This document shows, piece after piece, positions 33,642 to 42,296 of a stretch of DNA of 64,000 nt (position 1 is the first letter of the stretch; every line of letters starts with the position of its first letter). Source of the stretch: Variovorax fucosicus. Its GTDB lineage: Bacteria > Pseudomonadota > Gammaproteobacteria > Burkholderiales > Burkholderiaceae_C. Location of the stretch: contig NZ_JASZYU010000005.1 of NCBI RefSeq assembly GCF_030316825.1, forward strand, positions 182,001 to 246,000. The letters are read 5' to 3'. The notes beneath the pieces are model-generated. The model did no database searches, had not been told where the DNA came from, and saw only the letters and a program-made list of their open reading frames with translations. The translations under genes and the position numbers were made by a program.

Positions 33642-34874
33642 ATGAATGCCGATTTTGTTACATCCGCAACCCTGTCCGAAGGTGTAGGACAGGCTCTCGA
33701 AGTATCGCTTCGGGGCGCTGACGAGTTGCTGCCCCAGGACGAATGGGTCAAGAAGCTGCAACGCTCCGAGGCCACCGGGCAGCCCTTGCGCATCAAGCTC
33801 GGGCTCGATCCGACGGCGCCGGACATCCATGTCGGCCACACCGTGGTGCTGAACAAGATGCGCCAGTTGCAGGATCTCGGCCATACGGTGATCTTCCTGA
33901 TCGGCGACTTCACGACCACCATTGGCGACCCTTCGGGCCGCAACAGCACCCGTCCGCCGCTGACGCGCGAGCAGATCGAGGCCAACGCCCAGACCTACTA
34001 CCGGCAGGCCAGCCTGGTGCTGGATCCGGCACGAACCGAGATCCGCTACAACTCCGAGTGGAGCGACCCGCTCGGCGCCCGCGGAATGATCCAGCTGGCC
34101 GCCAAGTACACGGTGGCCCGCATGATGGAGCGTGACGACTTCAGCAAGCGCTTCAAGGCCGGCCAGTCGATCTCGGTGCACGAATTCCTCTATCCGCTGA
34201 TGCAGGGCTACGACTCGGTGGCACTGAAAAGCGACCTCGAACTGGGTGGCACCGACCAGAAGTTCAACCTGCTCGTCGGCCGCCATCTCCAGCAGGAGTA
34301 TGGCCAGGAGCCGCAGTGCATACTCACTATGCCTCTGCTGGAGGGGCTCGACGGCGTCGAAAAGATGTCGAAGAGCAAGAACAACTACATCGGCATCAGC
34401 GAGGCGCCCGCGACCATGTTTGCCAAGGTGCTGTCGATCTCCGACGTGCTGATGTGGCGCTGGTACACCCTGCTGAGCTTCAAGTCGCTGGCAGAGATCG
34501 CGGCGCTCAAGGCCGAGGTCGAGGCCGGGCGCAACCCGAAGGACGCCAAGGTGGCGCTGGCCAGGGAAATCACGGCCCGCTTCCACAGCGTGGCGGCGGC
34601 CGACGCAGCCGAGCAGGACTTCATCAACCGCAGCAAGGGCGGTGTGCCGGATGAAATCCCCGAACGCGCCGTCGCAGGCGCCCCGCTGGGCATCGGGCAA
34701 CTGCTTAAGCAGGCCGGGCTGGTGGAGTCGAGCGGCGAGGGCAACCGCCTCATCGATGGCGGCGGCGTGCGAATCGATTCGGTGGTGGTCAGCGACAAGG
34801 GCCTGAAGCTTGCAGCCGGCATCTACGTGCTACAGGTCGGCAAGCGCAAGTTCGCCCGGGTCACCCTGACCTGA
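33642..34874 (+). CDS. tyrS: Tyrosyl-tRNA synthetase (TyrRS type 2)
   Basis: A 410-residue class I synthetase. HIGH-type signature DIHVGHTVVLNKMR near residue 62 and KMSKS (GVEKMSKSKNNYIG) near 241, the latter followed by SEAPATMFAKVLSI. The C-terminal S4-like RNA-binding domain begins near GIGQLLKQAGL. ATG 33642 chosen because TyrRS2 proteins start close to it. A TTG at 33600 would add 14 residues and is possible. Confidence 0.94.
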   Translation: MNADFVTSATLSEGVGQALEVSLRGADELLPQDEWVKKLQRSEATGQPLRIKLGLDPTAPDIHVGHTVVLNKMRQLQDLGHTVIFLIGDFTTTIGDPSGRNSTRPPLTREQIEANAQTYYRQASLVLDPARTEIRYNSEWSDPLGARGMIQLAAKYTVARMMERDDFSKRFKAGQSISVHEFLYPLMQGYDSVALKSDLELGGTDQKFNLLVGRHLQQEYGQEPQCILTMPLLEGLDGVEKMSKSKNNYIGISEAPATMFAKVLSISDVLMWRWYTLLSFKSLAEIAALKAEVEAGRNPKDAKVALAREITARFHSVAAADAAEQDFINRSKGGVPDEIPERAVAGAPLGIGQLLKQAGLVESSGEGNRLIDGGGVRIDSVVVSDKGLKLAAGIYVLQVGKRKFARVTLT

Positions 34875-34892
34875 GGCTCAGGACAGGGCGTC

Positions 34893-35501
34893 TCAGCGGA
34901 CTTCGATAGTCACGCGCCGGTTCTGCGGCTCGTCCACATCGGGGCCGGTCGGCACGGCCAGCTCGCGCAGTCCGCGGCCGACTGCCTCGATGCGCGCGGC
35001 CGGAAAGCCGCGTGTCACCAGCATCTGCCGGATCTCCTGCGCGCGCCGGCGCGACAGCTCGTCGTTTTGCGACGGCGTGCCGGTGGTGTCGGTGTGGCCG
35101 GTCACGACAATGTCGCCGCCACTGCGCGCGAGCGCCGTGGCGATCACCTCCTGCAGGGTTTGCTCCGAGGCAGGGGTGAGCGCCGTGCCGCCGGCATCGA
35201 AGTACAGCGCATAGTTCTGCGCGCGGGGCGGGGCGAGCTCGAACAACGCCTTGTTGTCTCTCCTGATTTGCGCCGGGTCGGCCTGGTCGACGACGGGCGC
35301 GCCGCTGGCGCCGACGGCGGCCGTGGCCCGTGCATAGGGCTTGGAGAGCGTCTGCTCGCCACCTTTGGACTGCACCACCACAGCCGAAGGGCGGCCGTCT
35401 TCCTGCGGCAGCAAGACAACGCGGGTGGCGGGGGTGGAGCAGGCAGCGAGCAACACTGCGCAGGCGGCAGCGAGGCAAAAACCGAGGCGACGTGCGGTCA
35501 C
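34893..35501 (-). CDS. OmpA-family lipoprotein
   Basis: A 202-residue lipoprotein: signal with lipobox LLAACS, then a short domain and an OmpA C-terminal peptidoglycan-binding domain (about residues 95-200). The domain has YALYFDAGGTALTP, VTGHTDTTGTPSQNDELSRRRAQ with the peptidoglycan-binding Asp/Arg pair, and ends PQNRRVTIEVR. The GTG start overlaps the stop of the FecR-like gene (GTGA), so the two are made together. Convergent with tyrS. Confidence 0.87.
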   Translation of the reverse strand: MTARRLGFCLAAACAVLLAACSTPATRVVLLPQEDGRPSAVVVQSKGGEQTLSKPYARATAAVGASGAPVVDQADPAQIRRDNKALFELAPPRAQNYALYFDAGGTALTPASEQTLQEVIATALARSGGDIVVTGHTDTTGTPSQNDELSRRRAQEIRQMLVTRGFPAARIEAVGRGLRELAVPTGPDVDEPQNRRVTIEVR

Positions 35502-35983
35502 TGCTGTGCGTCCGCCTGCACGATGAAATCGGTACCGCGGATGCCGATGGTGGCGGTTTGCGTTTCGATGCGCACCGCGTCGGGGTGCCTCTTGCCGATC
35601 AGGCCGGTGATCATGCGCAGCGAGCCGCGCAGCAGGCCCACCAGCATGTTGCCGTCCTGTGTGGTTGCGTCGAAGCTGAATTCTTTCAAGTCGACGCGCG
35701 ACGAAGGGCCGACCACCAGCGTGCTGCCATCGCGCAGCACGACGCTGGCTGCTGCGTCGGGGCCGGTCACGAGGCGCTCGATCGGCGCCACTTCGTCGCC
35801 CGCGCGGGCAGGCCGCAACACGCCGCCGGCGTTGAGCAACTGGACGTCGCCGCGCACCATCTTGATAAAGCCCGCATGCTCTGCAGATGGCGCCCCGGCG
35901 GCCGTGGCGACGGGTGTCTGCGCCAGCGCGGTCGTGACCACCCAGAAGGAGCCGGCAAAGGTCATCCAGAACTTCAGTCTCAT
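35498..35983 (-). CDS. FecR-domain periplasmic protein
   Basis: A 161-residue exported protein with a signal peptide ending TTALAQ and a FecR domain: FIKMVRGDVQLLNAGG, APIERLVTGPDAAASVVLRDGSTL, then GLLRGSLRMITGLIGK and IETQTATIGIRGTDFIVQ. The IGIRGTDF ending is the hallmark. Here it is not next to a sigma factor or TonB receptor, so a signalling role like E. coli FecR is unlikely. Pairing with an OmpA lipoprotein suggests an envelope function. ATG 35983 chosen over a GTG 24 bases upstream. Confidence 0.82.
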   Translation of the reverse strand: MRLKFWMTFAGSFWVVTTALAQTPVATAAGAPSAEHAGFIKMVRGDVQLLNAGGVLRPARAGDEVAPIERLVTGPDAAASVVLRDGSTLVVGPSSRVDLKEFSFDATTQDGNMLVGLLRGSLRMITGLIGKRHPDAVRIETQTATIGIRGTDFIVQADAQQ

Positions 35984-36055
35984 GGCTCGGATGGTACGCG
36001 AGGCCACGCCGCATCAAGGCCGCCGGCCATAATTCAGACCCCGTTCCGAGGCCTT

Positions 36056-37018
36056 GTGCCGCCGTTTGTGTCGCCTTCCCGTTCCCACGTTCCCCGCAAG
36101 CCTGCCACGCTGAGCCCCAAGGCCTGGCTGCGCTGGTCGATCGTGGTCGCGCTGCTCACCATCGTGCTCAAGGGCCTGGCGGGCTATGTGACCAATTCGA
36201 TGGGGCTCATTTCGGATGCGATGGAGTCTTTCGTCAACCTCGCCAGCGCCATGTTCGCGCTGGCGATGGTGACCATCGCGGCACGCCCGGCCGACGAAGA
36301 CCATCCCTACGGCCATCACAAGGCCGAGTATTTTTCGTCCGGCTTCGAGGGCATCCTGATCGTCGGCGCGGCGCTCGCGATCCTCTGGGTGTCGGTGCAA
36401 CGCCTGCTGTCGCCGCAGCCGATCGAGCAGTTGGGCTGGGGTCTGGCGCTGTCGGTGGCGAGTTCGGTCTTCAACGGCGCGCTGGCCTGGGCGCTGTTCC
36501 GCGCAGCGCGGGAACACCGCTCGATTGCGCTCGAGGCCGACGGGCGCCATCTGGTCACTGATGTTTGGACATCGGTCGGCGTGGTGCTCGGCATCATTGC
36601 CGTGCATTTCACCGGCTGGCTCTGGCTCGACCCGGTGCTTGCGATCGGCGTGGCGCTGAACATCGCGCGCGAGGGCGTGCGGCTGGTCTGGCGCTCGTCG
36701 CAAGGGTTGATGGACGCGGCGCTCGATGCCGAATCGCAAGCCGCGCTGCTCGCGACGCTCGACCGCTTCAAGGCCGCTGTGCCCGAGGGCCCGCAGCTGC
36801 GCTTCGACGACATCGTGACGCGCAGCGCCGGCCAGCGCCGCTTTGCGGACTTGCACATGCACGTGCCCGGCGACTGGTCGCTGCAACGCGCCGCGGCACT
36901 GCGCGACGCGCTCGAGCAATCGCTGATGGACGCCGTGCCCGGCCTGCGCGTGACGATCCAGTTGCTGCCGCTCGGCATGGAAGCCCGCGCCACGCAAATC
37001 TCGGAGCCGGCCGCATGA
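36056..37018 (+). CDS. Cation diffusion facilitator family transporter (FieF-like)
   Basis: A 320-residue CDF metal exporter with about six membrane helices. TM2 reads SMGLISDAMESFVNLASA with the metal-site Asp; the cytoplasmic link is DEDHPYGHHKAEYFS; TM5 contains ALEADGRHLVTDVWTSVGVV with the second His-Asp pair. The C-terminal domain includes the dimer-type DLHMHVPGDWSL. GTG start at 36056 is in frame with CATAAT (36028-36033) as a possible -10. Likely exports Fe(II) or Zn(II). Its stop overlaps the dtd ATG. Confidence 0.87.
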   Translation: MPPFVSPSRSHVPRKPATLSPKAWLRWSIVVALLTIVLKGLAGYVTNSMGLISDAMESFVNLASAMFALAMVTIAARPADEDHPYGHHKAEYFSSGFEGILIVGAALAILWVSVQRLLSPQPIEQLGWGLALSVASSVFNGALAWALFRAAREHRSIALEADGRHLVTDVWTSVGVVLGIIAVHFTGWLWLDPVLAIGVALNIAREGVRLVWRSSQGLMDAALDAESQAALLATLDRFKAAVPEGPQLRFDDIVTRSAGQRRFADLHMHVPGDWSLQRAAALRDALEQSLMDAVPGLRVTIQLLPLGMEARATQISEPAA

Positions 37019-37452
37019 AGGCAGTGCTGCAGCGCGTGGGCGAAGCGCGCGTCGACATCGGCGGCCTGACCGTGGGCCGGATCGGCGCCGGGCTGCTGGT
37101 GCTGGTGTGTGCCGAGCGCGGCGACAGCGACGCGGCGGCCGACAAGCTGCTTGCCAAGATCCTCAAGCTGCGCATCTTTTCCGATGCGGCCGGCAAGATG
37201 AACCGCAGCGTGCAGGACGTCGGTGGCGGGCTGCTCATCGTGAGCCAGTTCACTTTGGCGGCCGATGTGAGCGGCGGCAACCGGCCGAGCTTTACTCAGG
37301 CGGCACCCCCGGACGAAGGGCGGCGGCTGTACGGCTACTTTGTGGCGCAGGCCCGCTCTGCACATCCGGATGTGGCGACCGGTGAGTTCGGCGCCGACAT
37401 GCAGGTGCACCTGGTGAACGACGGCCCGGTCACCATCGCACTGCAGATCTGA
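37015..37452 (+). CDS. dtd: D-aminoacyl-tRNA deacylase
   Basis: A 145-residue DTD, which removes D-amino acids and glycine from mischarged tRNA. Start MKAVLQRVGEARVDI, the active-site segment LLIVSQFTLAADV near residue 76 and the C-terminal VNDGPVTIAL (Gly-cisPro motif) are all present. ATG overlaps the CDF stop. Convergent with ybeY, four bases apart. Confidence 0.94.
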   Translation: MKAVLQRVGEARVDIGGLTVGRIGAGLLVLVCAERGDSDAAADKLLAKILKLRIFSDAAGKMNRSVQDVGGGLLIVSQFTLAADVSGGNRPSFTQAAPPDEGRRLYGYFVAQARSAHPDVATGEFGADMQVHLVNDGPVTIALQI

Positions 37453-37456
37453 CCGT

Positions 37457-37906
37457 TCAGTAGGGGTTGCGGATGGCGAGCCCCAAGAGGATCGCGATCT
37501 CGCGTGCTTCCATCGCTTCGGCATCCGCTTCGCCGGTCTCGTGGTCCCAGCCCTGCGCATGCAGCGTGCCGTGCACGACCATGTGCGCGTAGTGCGCGGC
37601 CAGCGTCTTGCGCTGCTCCTTCGCCTCCCGCGCGATGACCGGTGCACACAGCACCAGGTCGGCCATCACCAGCGGGCTTTGTGCGTAGTCGAAGGTCAGC
37701 ACGTTGGTCGGGTAGTCCTTGCCGCGGAATTCGCGGTTCAGGCGCTGGCCCTCGTCGGCGTCGACGATGCGCACCGTCAGTTCGCCATCGCATTCCAGCG
37801 CATGGCGAATCCAGCGGGTGACGCTGTGGCGTGGCAGCGCCGCACGATGACGCTCCACGCCCTTGAAGCGGCCGAACTGCAGGGACAGGGAGAGCGTTGG
37901 CAGCAT
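37457..37906 (-). CDS. ybeY: rRNA maturation endoribonuclease YbeY
   Basis: A 149-residue metalloprotein needed for 16S 3'-end maturation and 70S quality control. It has the zinc motif HGTLHAQGWDHETGEA (H3 type) and FRGKDYPTNVLTFDY upstream of it. ATG 37906 is used; a GTG at 37918 overlapping the phoH stop (GTGA) would add four residues and is also plausible. The phoH-ybeY order is the usual one. Confidence 0.93.
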   Translation of the reverse strand: MLPTLSLSLQFGRFKGVERHRAALPRHSVTRWIRHALECDGELTVRIVDADEGQRLNREFRGKDYPTNVLTFDYAQSPLVMADLVLCAPVIAREAKEQRKTLAAHYAHMVVHGTLHAQGWDHETGEADAEAMEAREIAILLGLAIRNPY

Positions 37907-37914
37907 CGCCCGGC

Positions 37915-38862
37915 TCACCGCGCGTCCGCGCGCTTGCGCTGACCGTCGTAGGCGTCGACGATGCGCGCCACCAGCGGATGCCGCACCACGTCGGCCGACG
38001 TGAAGCGCGTGATCGCAATGCCCTGGACGCGCTTCATCACGCGCTCGGCGTCGATCAGCCCGCTGAGCTGGTGCTTGGGCAGATCGATCTGGCTCACGTC
38101 GCCCGTCACCACCGCCTTGGCGCCGAAGCCGATCCGCGTCAGGAACATCTTCATCTGCTCGGGCGTGGTGTTCTGCGCTTCGTCGAGGATCACGAAGGCG
38201 TTGTTGAGAGTGCGGCCGCGCATGAAGGCCAGCGGCGCGATCTCCAGCGCGTTGCGTTCGAAGGCTTTCTGGACTTTGTCGAAGCCCATCAAGTCATAGA
38301 GCGCGTCATAAAGCGGACGCAGGTAGGGGTCGACTTTTTCAGACAGGTTGCCCGGCAGAAAGCCGAGCCGCTCGCCGGCCTCCACTGCAGGCCGCGTGAG
38401 CACGATGCGCTGCACCGCGCTGCGCTCCAGCGCATCGACCGCGCAGGCCACCGCGAGGTAGGTCTTGCCGGTGCCGGCCGGGCCGATGCCGAAGGTGATG
38501 TCGTGGTTCGCGATGTTCTCGAGGTAGGCTGCCTGGGTCGGTGTGCGGGCGCGCAGGTCGGCCCGGCGCGTGACCAGCATCGGGCCGGCTTCTCCGTCGT
38601 CGGTCATGCCGGAATCGCTGGCCAGCGTGAGCTGCACCACAGCCGGGTCGATCGGCCGCTCGGCAATTTCGTAGAGCGCCTGCAGCACGTCCATGGCCTC
38701 CTGCGCCCTGGCCTTCGCCCCCTCGACCTTGAACTGTTCGTGCCGGTGCGCGATCGCCACGCCCAGCGCCTCTTCGATGCGACGCAGATGTTCGTCGAGC
38801 GGGCCACAGAGATGGCCAAGGCGTGCGTTGTTCAGCGGCTTGAAGGTGTGGCGAATGATCAA
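37915..38862 (-). CDS. PhoH-like ATPase
   Basis: A 315-residue PhoH/YbeZ protein. Walker A GPAGTGKTYLA near residue 126, then VLTRPAVEAGERLGFLPG, and Walker B VILDEAQNTTPEQMKMFLTR near 225. An N-terminal KH-like part (HLRRIEEALGVAIAHR...) fits YbeZ. It works with YbeY in rRNA processing, and they overlap here. Confidence 0.92.
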   Translation of the reverse strand: MIIRHTFKPLNNARLGHLCGPLDEHLRRIEEALGVAIAHRHEQFKVEGAKARAQEAMDVLQALYEIAERPIDPAVVQLTLASDSGMTDDGEAGPMLVTRRADLRARTPTQAAYLENIANHDITFGIGPAGTGKTYLAVACAVDALERSAVQRIVLTRPAVEAGERLGFLPGNLSEKVDPYLRPLYDALYDLMGFDKVQKAFERNALEIAPLAFMRGRTLNNAFVILDEAQNTTPEQMKMFLTRIGFGAKAVVTGDVSQIDLPKHQLSGLIDAERVMKRVQGIAITRFTSADVVRHPLVARIVDAYDGQRKRADAR

Positions 38863-39057
38863 GCGGGTACTCTTGGGGCGAAATGAACGAACCCGGAATC
38901 ATAGGGCGCGTGGCCGGATGGCCCGCGAGCGTGAAGTAATGCGCGCTGCGAGACGCCGAATTTGCAACACTCGTCTCGCCAGCCGTATCGGCTGGTGGAA
39001 AATGCCACCGTTTCCGCCTTTTGTTTGGCGGACATACAGGACATAAGGGAGAGATTG

Positions 39058-41046
39058 ATGAGAGCTTCTCGCGTATGCGGCATGCTGGGGAGTGCGCTGC
39101 TGATTTTCGTGGCAGGCTGCGGAGGCGGCTCGGGCGGCAGCAGCGGCACCGGTGTCACGGCTGCAGGCGTCGGCACCTCAGGAGGCTCCACTCCGCTTCA
39201 GGCCACTTCGGCGCCCGCTGCGGCGAACAATGACCCGATCGTCATCGAACCCAAGGTCAGCCAGGGCAGCAACCGGGACGTCGATCCGTTCCAGGCACGT
39301 TCTGTCAAGGACGCGCCAGTGCCAGGCCAGGTGGTTTTGCAATCACTGCCGCCCGAGGGCCGCACTGTTCAGAAGGCCGCTCCCTCGATGCTGGGATCGC
39401 CCACCAGGGTCGGCGTTGCGCGGGAAGTGAGCGAGACCGCGACGACTGCAAAAGTCTCGGGAATGATGGGCTGGTCGCCGACTTCGACTGGCGGCAAGGT
39501 CGCGGCCATGCGATTCCAGTCGTCTGGCGCCGAGGGCGTCCGGATAGGTCTTCTGGTCGAGAGCCTGCCCCTGGGCAGCGTTGTGCGCTTCTATGCCGAT
39601 GGGGCCGACAAGGCCTATGTGGTGCCGGCACAGGAAATCCTGACGACGATCCAGAGAAACCTCGACGCGGGCGACGCCACCAGTGCAGCCCGAACCTACT
39701 GGTCGCCCAATCTGGGTGGCGCGGCGATCACGGTCGAAGTCGACATTCCGCCCGGTGCGACGACGGACAGCGTGCAGGTTTCTGTGCCCAGGCTGTCGCA
39801 CGTTCTCGTGGACGTTCGAAAACTCGACTCGATCCAGAAGGTTGGTGAAGCCGGCTCCTGCACGCTGGATGTGAGTTGCAGCGCCTCTTACAGCGAGGTC
39901 AGCAAGTCCGTGGCAATGATGGATTTCGTCGGCGACGGCACCAACGGCACCGTCAACGGCTCAACCTATGTGTGTACGGGCACATTGCTGAATGATCGGA
40001 CTTCTTCTGGCATACCGTACTTTCTGAGCGCGAACCATTGCATTTCAAACCAGACCGTGGCGTCAACGCTTTACACGTTCTGGTTCTACAAGTCGGCATC
40101 CTGCAACAGCACCCAAGTCAGTCCGGCGCTGGCGGCCATGACCTCCGGTGCGACCCTGCTGTACCAGAGTGCCGCAACCGACACCTCGTTCATGCGGCTG
40201 AATTCGATGCCTCCGGCGGGCGCGGTCTATGCGGGATCGAGTTCCTTTGCGCCTGACCTGTATGCCGACGTCTACGGCGTGTCCCATCCGCAGGGCGACT
40301 TGCAGAAGTACAGTTCGGGCGATTTCATGGGGCAGGGTTCTTGCGCCAATGGCGCCTGCTCGTCATCCCTCACGTCGGGTGCCAATTTCCTGCGTGCGGT
40401 GTGGACTCTCGGCACGACCGAAAGCGGGAGCAGCGGATCCGGTTTGTTCATGAAAATGAATGGCAAGGACTATCTCGTCGGTCAGCTGTATGGCGGCTAC
40501 GCGTCCTGCTCGAACCGTTTTGGAACCGACTACTACGGCCGTTTCGACAAGGCGTATCAGGCGGCGCTGTCTCAGTGGTTGGGTGCTCCGGCCGGCAACG
40601 TGCGTGAACCCATCTACCGTCTCTACAACAGACGTACCCAAACTCACTTCTACACGCCCGATCCCGCAGAACGCGATCGAACGGTGGAAAGATCTTCCGA
40701 GTACAGCTACGACGGCATCGCTTTCTACGCGTACGCATCGACCGGGCTCGCAAGTGACCCGGTCTACCGGTTCTACAACACGCGCACCGGCGTCCACTTC
40801 TACACGATCAACGCGACCGAACGTGCGAATATCCAGAACACGCTACCGTGGTACTCGGACGAAGGAATGAGTTGGATTGCCAGCGTCTCGTCGCAAAATC
40901 AGGCGGTTGCGATGTATAGGTTCTACAACACGGCAACGCAAACTCATTTCTATACGATCAATGAAGCAGAACGCGACAACATCCGGCAGCGCTACCCGCA
41001 GTATTCCTATGAGGGCGTTGGCTATTACGCGTGGCTTTCACCATGA
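39058..41046 (+). CDS. Trypsin-like serine protease lipoprotein with three C-terminal DUF5648 repeats
   Basis: A 662-residue secreted lipoprotein. Lipobox FVAGCGGGS puts lipidated Cys at about 20, behind it a Gly/Ser/Thr linker. The protease part resembles lysyl endopeptidase-type enzymes: His in FLSANHCIS (near 326), Asp in TDTSFMRL (near 375), Ser in ESGSSGSGLF (near 458). Three repeats follow, each with xxYRxYNxxTxxHFYT and YxxEGxxxYA (DUF5648-like), bases about 40606-40740, 40756-40893 and 40906-41043. The ATG has AAGGGAGAG upstream. Codon choice looks less GC-biased than that of ruvA next to it. A surface peptidase with a carbohydrate- or wall-binding tail is my guess. Confidence 0.82.
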   Translation: MRASRVCGMLGSALLIFVAGCGGGSGGSSGTGVTAAGVGTSGGSTPLQATSAPAAANNDPIVIEPKVSQGSNRDVDPFQARSVKDAPVPGQVVLQSLPPEGRTVQKAAPSMLGSPTRVGVAREVSETATTAKVSGMMGWSPTSTGGKVAAMRFQSSGAEGVRIGLLVESLPLGSVVRFYADGADKAYVVPAQEILTTIQRNLDAGDATSAARTYWSPNLGGAAITVEVDIPPGATTDSVQVSVPRLSHVLVDVRKLDSIQKVGEAGSCTLDVSCSASYSEVSKSVAMMDFVGDGTNGTVNGSTYVCTGTLLNDRTSSGIPYFLSANHCISNQTVASTLYTFWFYKSASCNSTQVSPALAAMTSGATLLYQSAATDTSFMRLNSMPPAGAVYAGSSSFAPDLYADVYGVSHPQGDLQKYSSGDFMGQGSCANGACSSSLTSGANFLRAVWTLGTTESGSSGSGLFMKMNGKDYLVGQLYGGYASCSNRFGTDYYGRFDKAYQAALSQWLGAPAGNVREPIYRLYNRRTQTHFYTPDPAERDRTVERSSEYSYDGIAFYAYASTGLASDPVYRFYNTRTGVHFYTINATERANIQNTLPWYSDEGMSWIASVSSQNQAVAMYRFYNTATQTHFYTINEAERDNIRQRYPQYSYEGVGYYAWLSP

Positions 41047-41085
41047 GGGCGTGAGCAGCCGGACTCTCTGCGGCGGCCGACCGTC

Positions 41086-41658
41086 ATGATCGGCAAACTC
41101 ACCGGCACGCTGGCCGAACGCAATCCACCGCAAGTGGTGGTGGACTGCAACGGGGTCGGCTACGAAGTCGACGTGCCGATGAGCACCTTCTACAACCTGC
41201 CGCCCACCGGCGGACGCGTGTCCCTGCTCACGCATTTCGTGGTGCGCGAGGACGCACAGATCCTCTACGGCTTCGGCACCGCCGAAGAACGCATGGCGTT
41301 CCGGCAGCTCATCAAGATTTCCGGCGTCGGCCCGCGCATGGCGCTCGGCGTGCTCTCCGGCCTGAGCGTGGCGGAGTTGGCCCAGGTGGTCACGCTGCAG
41401 GACGCCGGGCGCCTGGTCAAGATTCCCGGCATCGGCAAGAAGACGGCCGAACGGCTGCTGCTCGAACTCAAGGGCAAGCTCGGCGCCGACATCGCGCTGC
41501 CGACACACGCGGCGAGCGACGCTCAGGCCGACATCCTGCAGGCGCTGGTCGCGCTGGGCTACAGCGACAAGGAGGCCGCGTTGGCGCTCAAGTCGCTGCC
41601 CAAGGACGCGACGGTGAGTGAAGGCATCAAGCTGGCGCTGAGAGCACTGGCGAAGTAG
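41086..41658 (+). CDS. ruvA: Holliday junction branch migration protein RuvA
   Basis: A 190-residue RuvA. MIGKLTGTLAERNPPQVVVDCNGVGYEVDVP at the N-terminus forms the OB domain; the two helix-hairpin-helix motifs are FRQLIKISGVGPRMALGVLSG and AGRLVKIPGIGKKTAERLL. The C-terminal domain III (ALVALGYSDKEAALALKSLP) contacts RuvB. Unlike in most bacteria, ruvB is not next: it lies 6.6 kb away beyond the lipid operon. Confidence 0.96.
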   Translation: MIGKLTGTLAERNPPQVVVDCNGVGYEVDVPMSTFYNLPPTGGRVSLLTHFVVREDAQILYGFGTAEERMAFRQLIKISGVGPRMALGVLSGLSVAELAQVVTLQDAGRLVKIPGIGKKTAERLLLELKGKLGADIALPTHAASDAQADILQALVALGYSDKEAALALKSLPKDATVSEGIKLALRALAK

Positions 41659-41672
41659 GCCTGCCGTCCCGA

Positions 41673-42296
41673 TCAGGGATGGATCTTCTCACCCTTCGCC
41701 AGCATCGCCACGAACTGCGCGATGCGCCTGGCCCGTGTCTCGGCCTTCTTCGCGCCCTGGGTTCTGAACAGGATGGCAAAGCGATTGCGCGAATCCAGCG
41801 TGGCGAAGAAAGCCGCGGCCTTGCGGTTGGCGTTGAGCGCCGCCAGCAGGTCGGGCGGCACGGTGGCAACGCTCGCGGCTTCGTAGGCCGCTTCCCAGCG
41901 GCCGTCGGTGCGGGCGCGTTCCACCTCGGCCAGACCGGCCGGCTGCATGCGGCCTTCGTCGATCAGCTTCAGCGCCTTGGCGCGGTTGATCTGCGACCAG
42001 GTGCTGCGTGGCGTGCGCGGGGTGAAGCGCTGCAGGAAATACTGCGCGTCGTCGCTCTTGCGCTGGCCGTCGATCCAGCCGTAGCACAACGCGACTTCGA
42101 GCGCCCCGGGGTGGTCGATGGAGGCGATGCCACTCGCCTTCTTCGCCATGCGCAGCCATACGCCGGCTGCGGTGGCATGGTGCCGCTTGAGCCAGCGCTC
42201 CCATGCCGCAGGGGTGGTGCATTCGACCGGCGTGTCGTGCGGAACGCGCTCGGCGGCTGCGGGCTTTCTTGCGCGCGCGTTGCTGCCCGTGCTCAC
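41673..42296 (-). CDS. YdeI/OmpD-associated family protein
   Basis: A 207-residue protein of the YdeI/OmpD-associated (bacteriocin-resistance-like) group. It has WERWLKRHHATAAGVWLRMAKK, ALEVALCYGWIDGQRK, YFLQRFTPRTPRSTWSQINRAKALKLI and a C-terminal block NRFAILFRTQGAKKAETRARRI. The GTG start overlaps the cdsA-like stop (GTGA), so it is the last gene of the lipid operon by position. Function unknown; it may be a passenger. Confidence 0.82.
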   Translation of the reverse strand: MSTGSNARARKPAAAERVPHDTPVECTTPAAWERWLKRHHATAAGVWLRMAKKASGIASIDHPGALEVALCYGWIDGQRKSDDAQYFLQRFTPRTPRSTWSQINRAKALKLIDEGRMQPAGLAEVERARTDGRWEAAYEAASVATVPPDLLAALNANRKAAAFFATLDSRNRFAILFRTQGAKKAETRARRIAQFVAMLAKGEKIHP

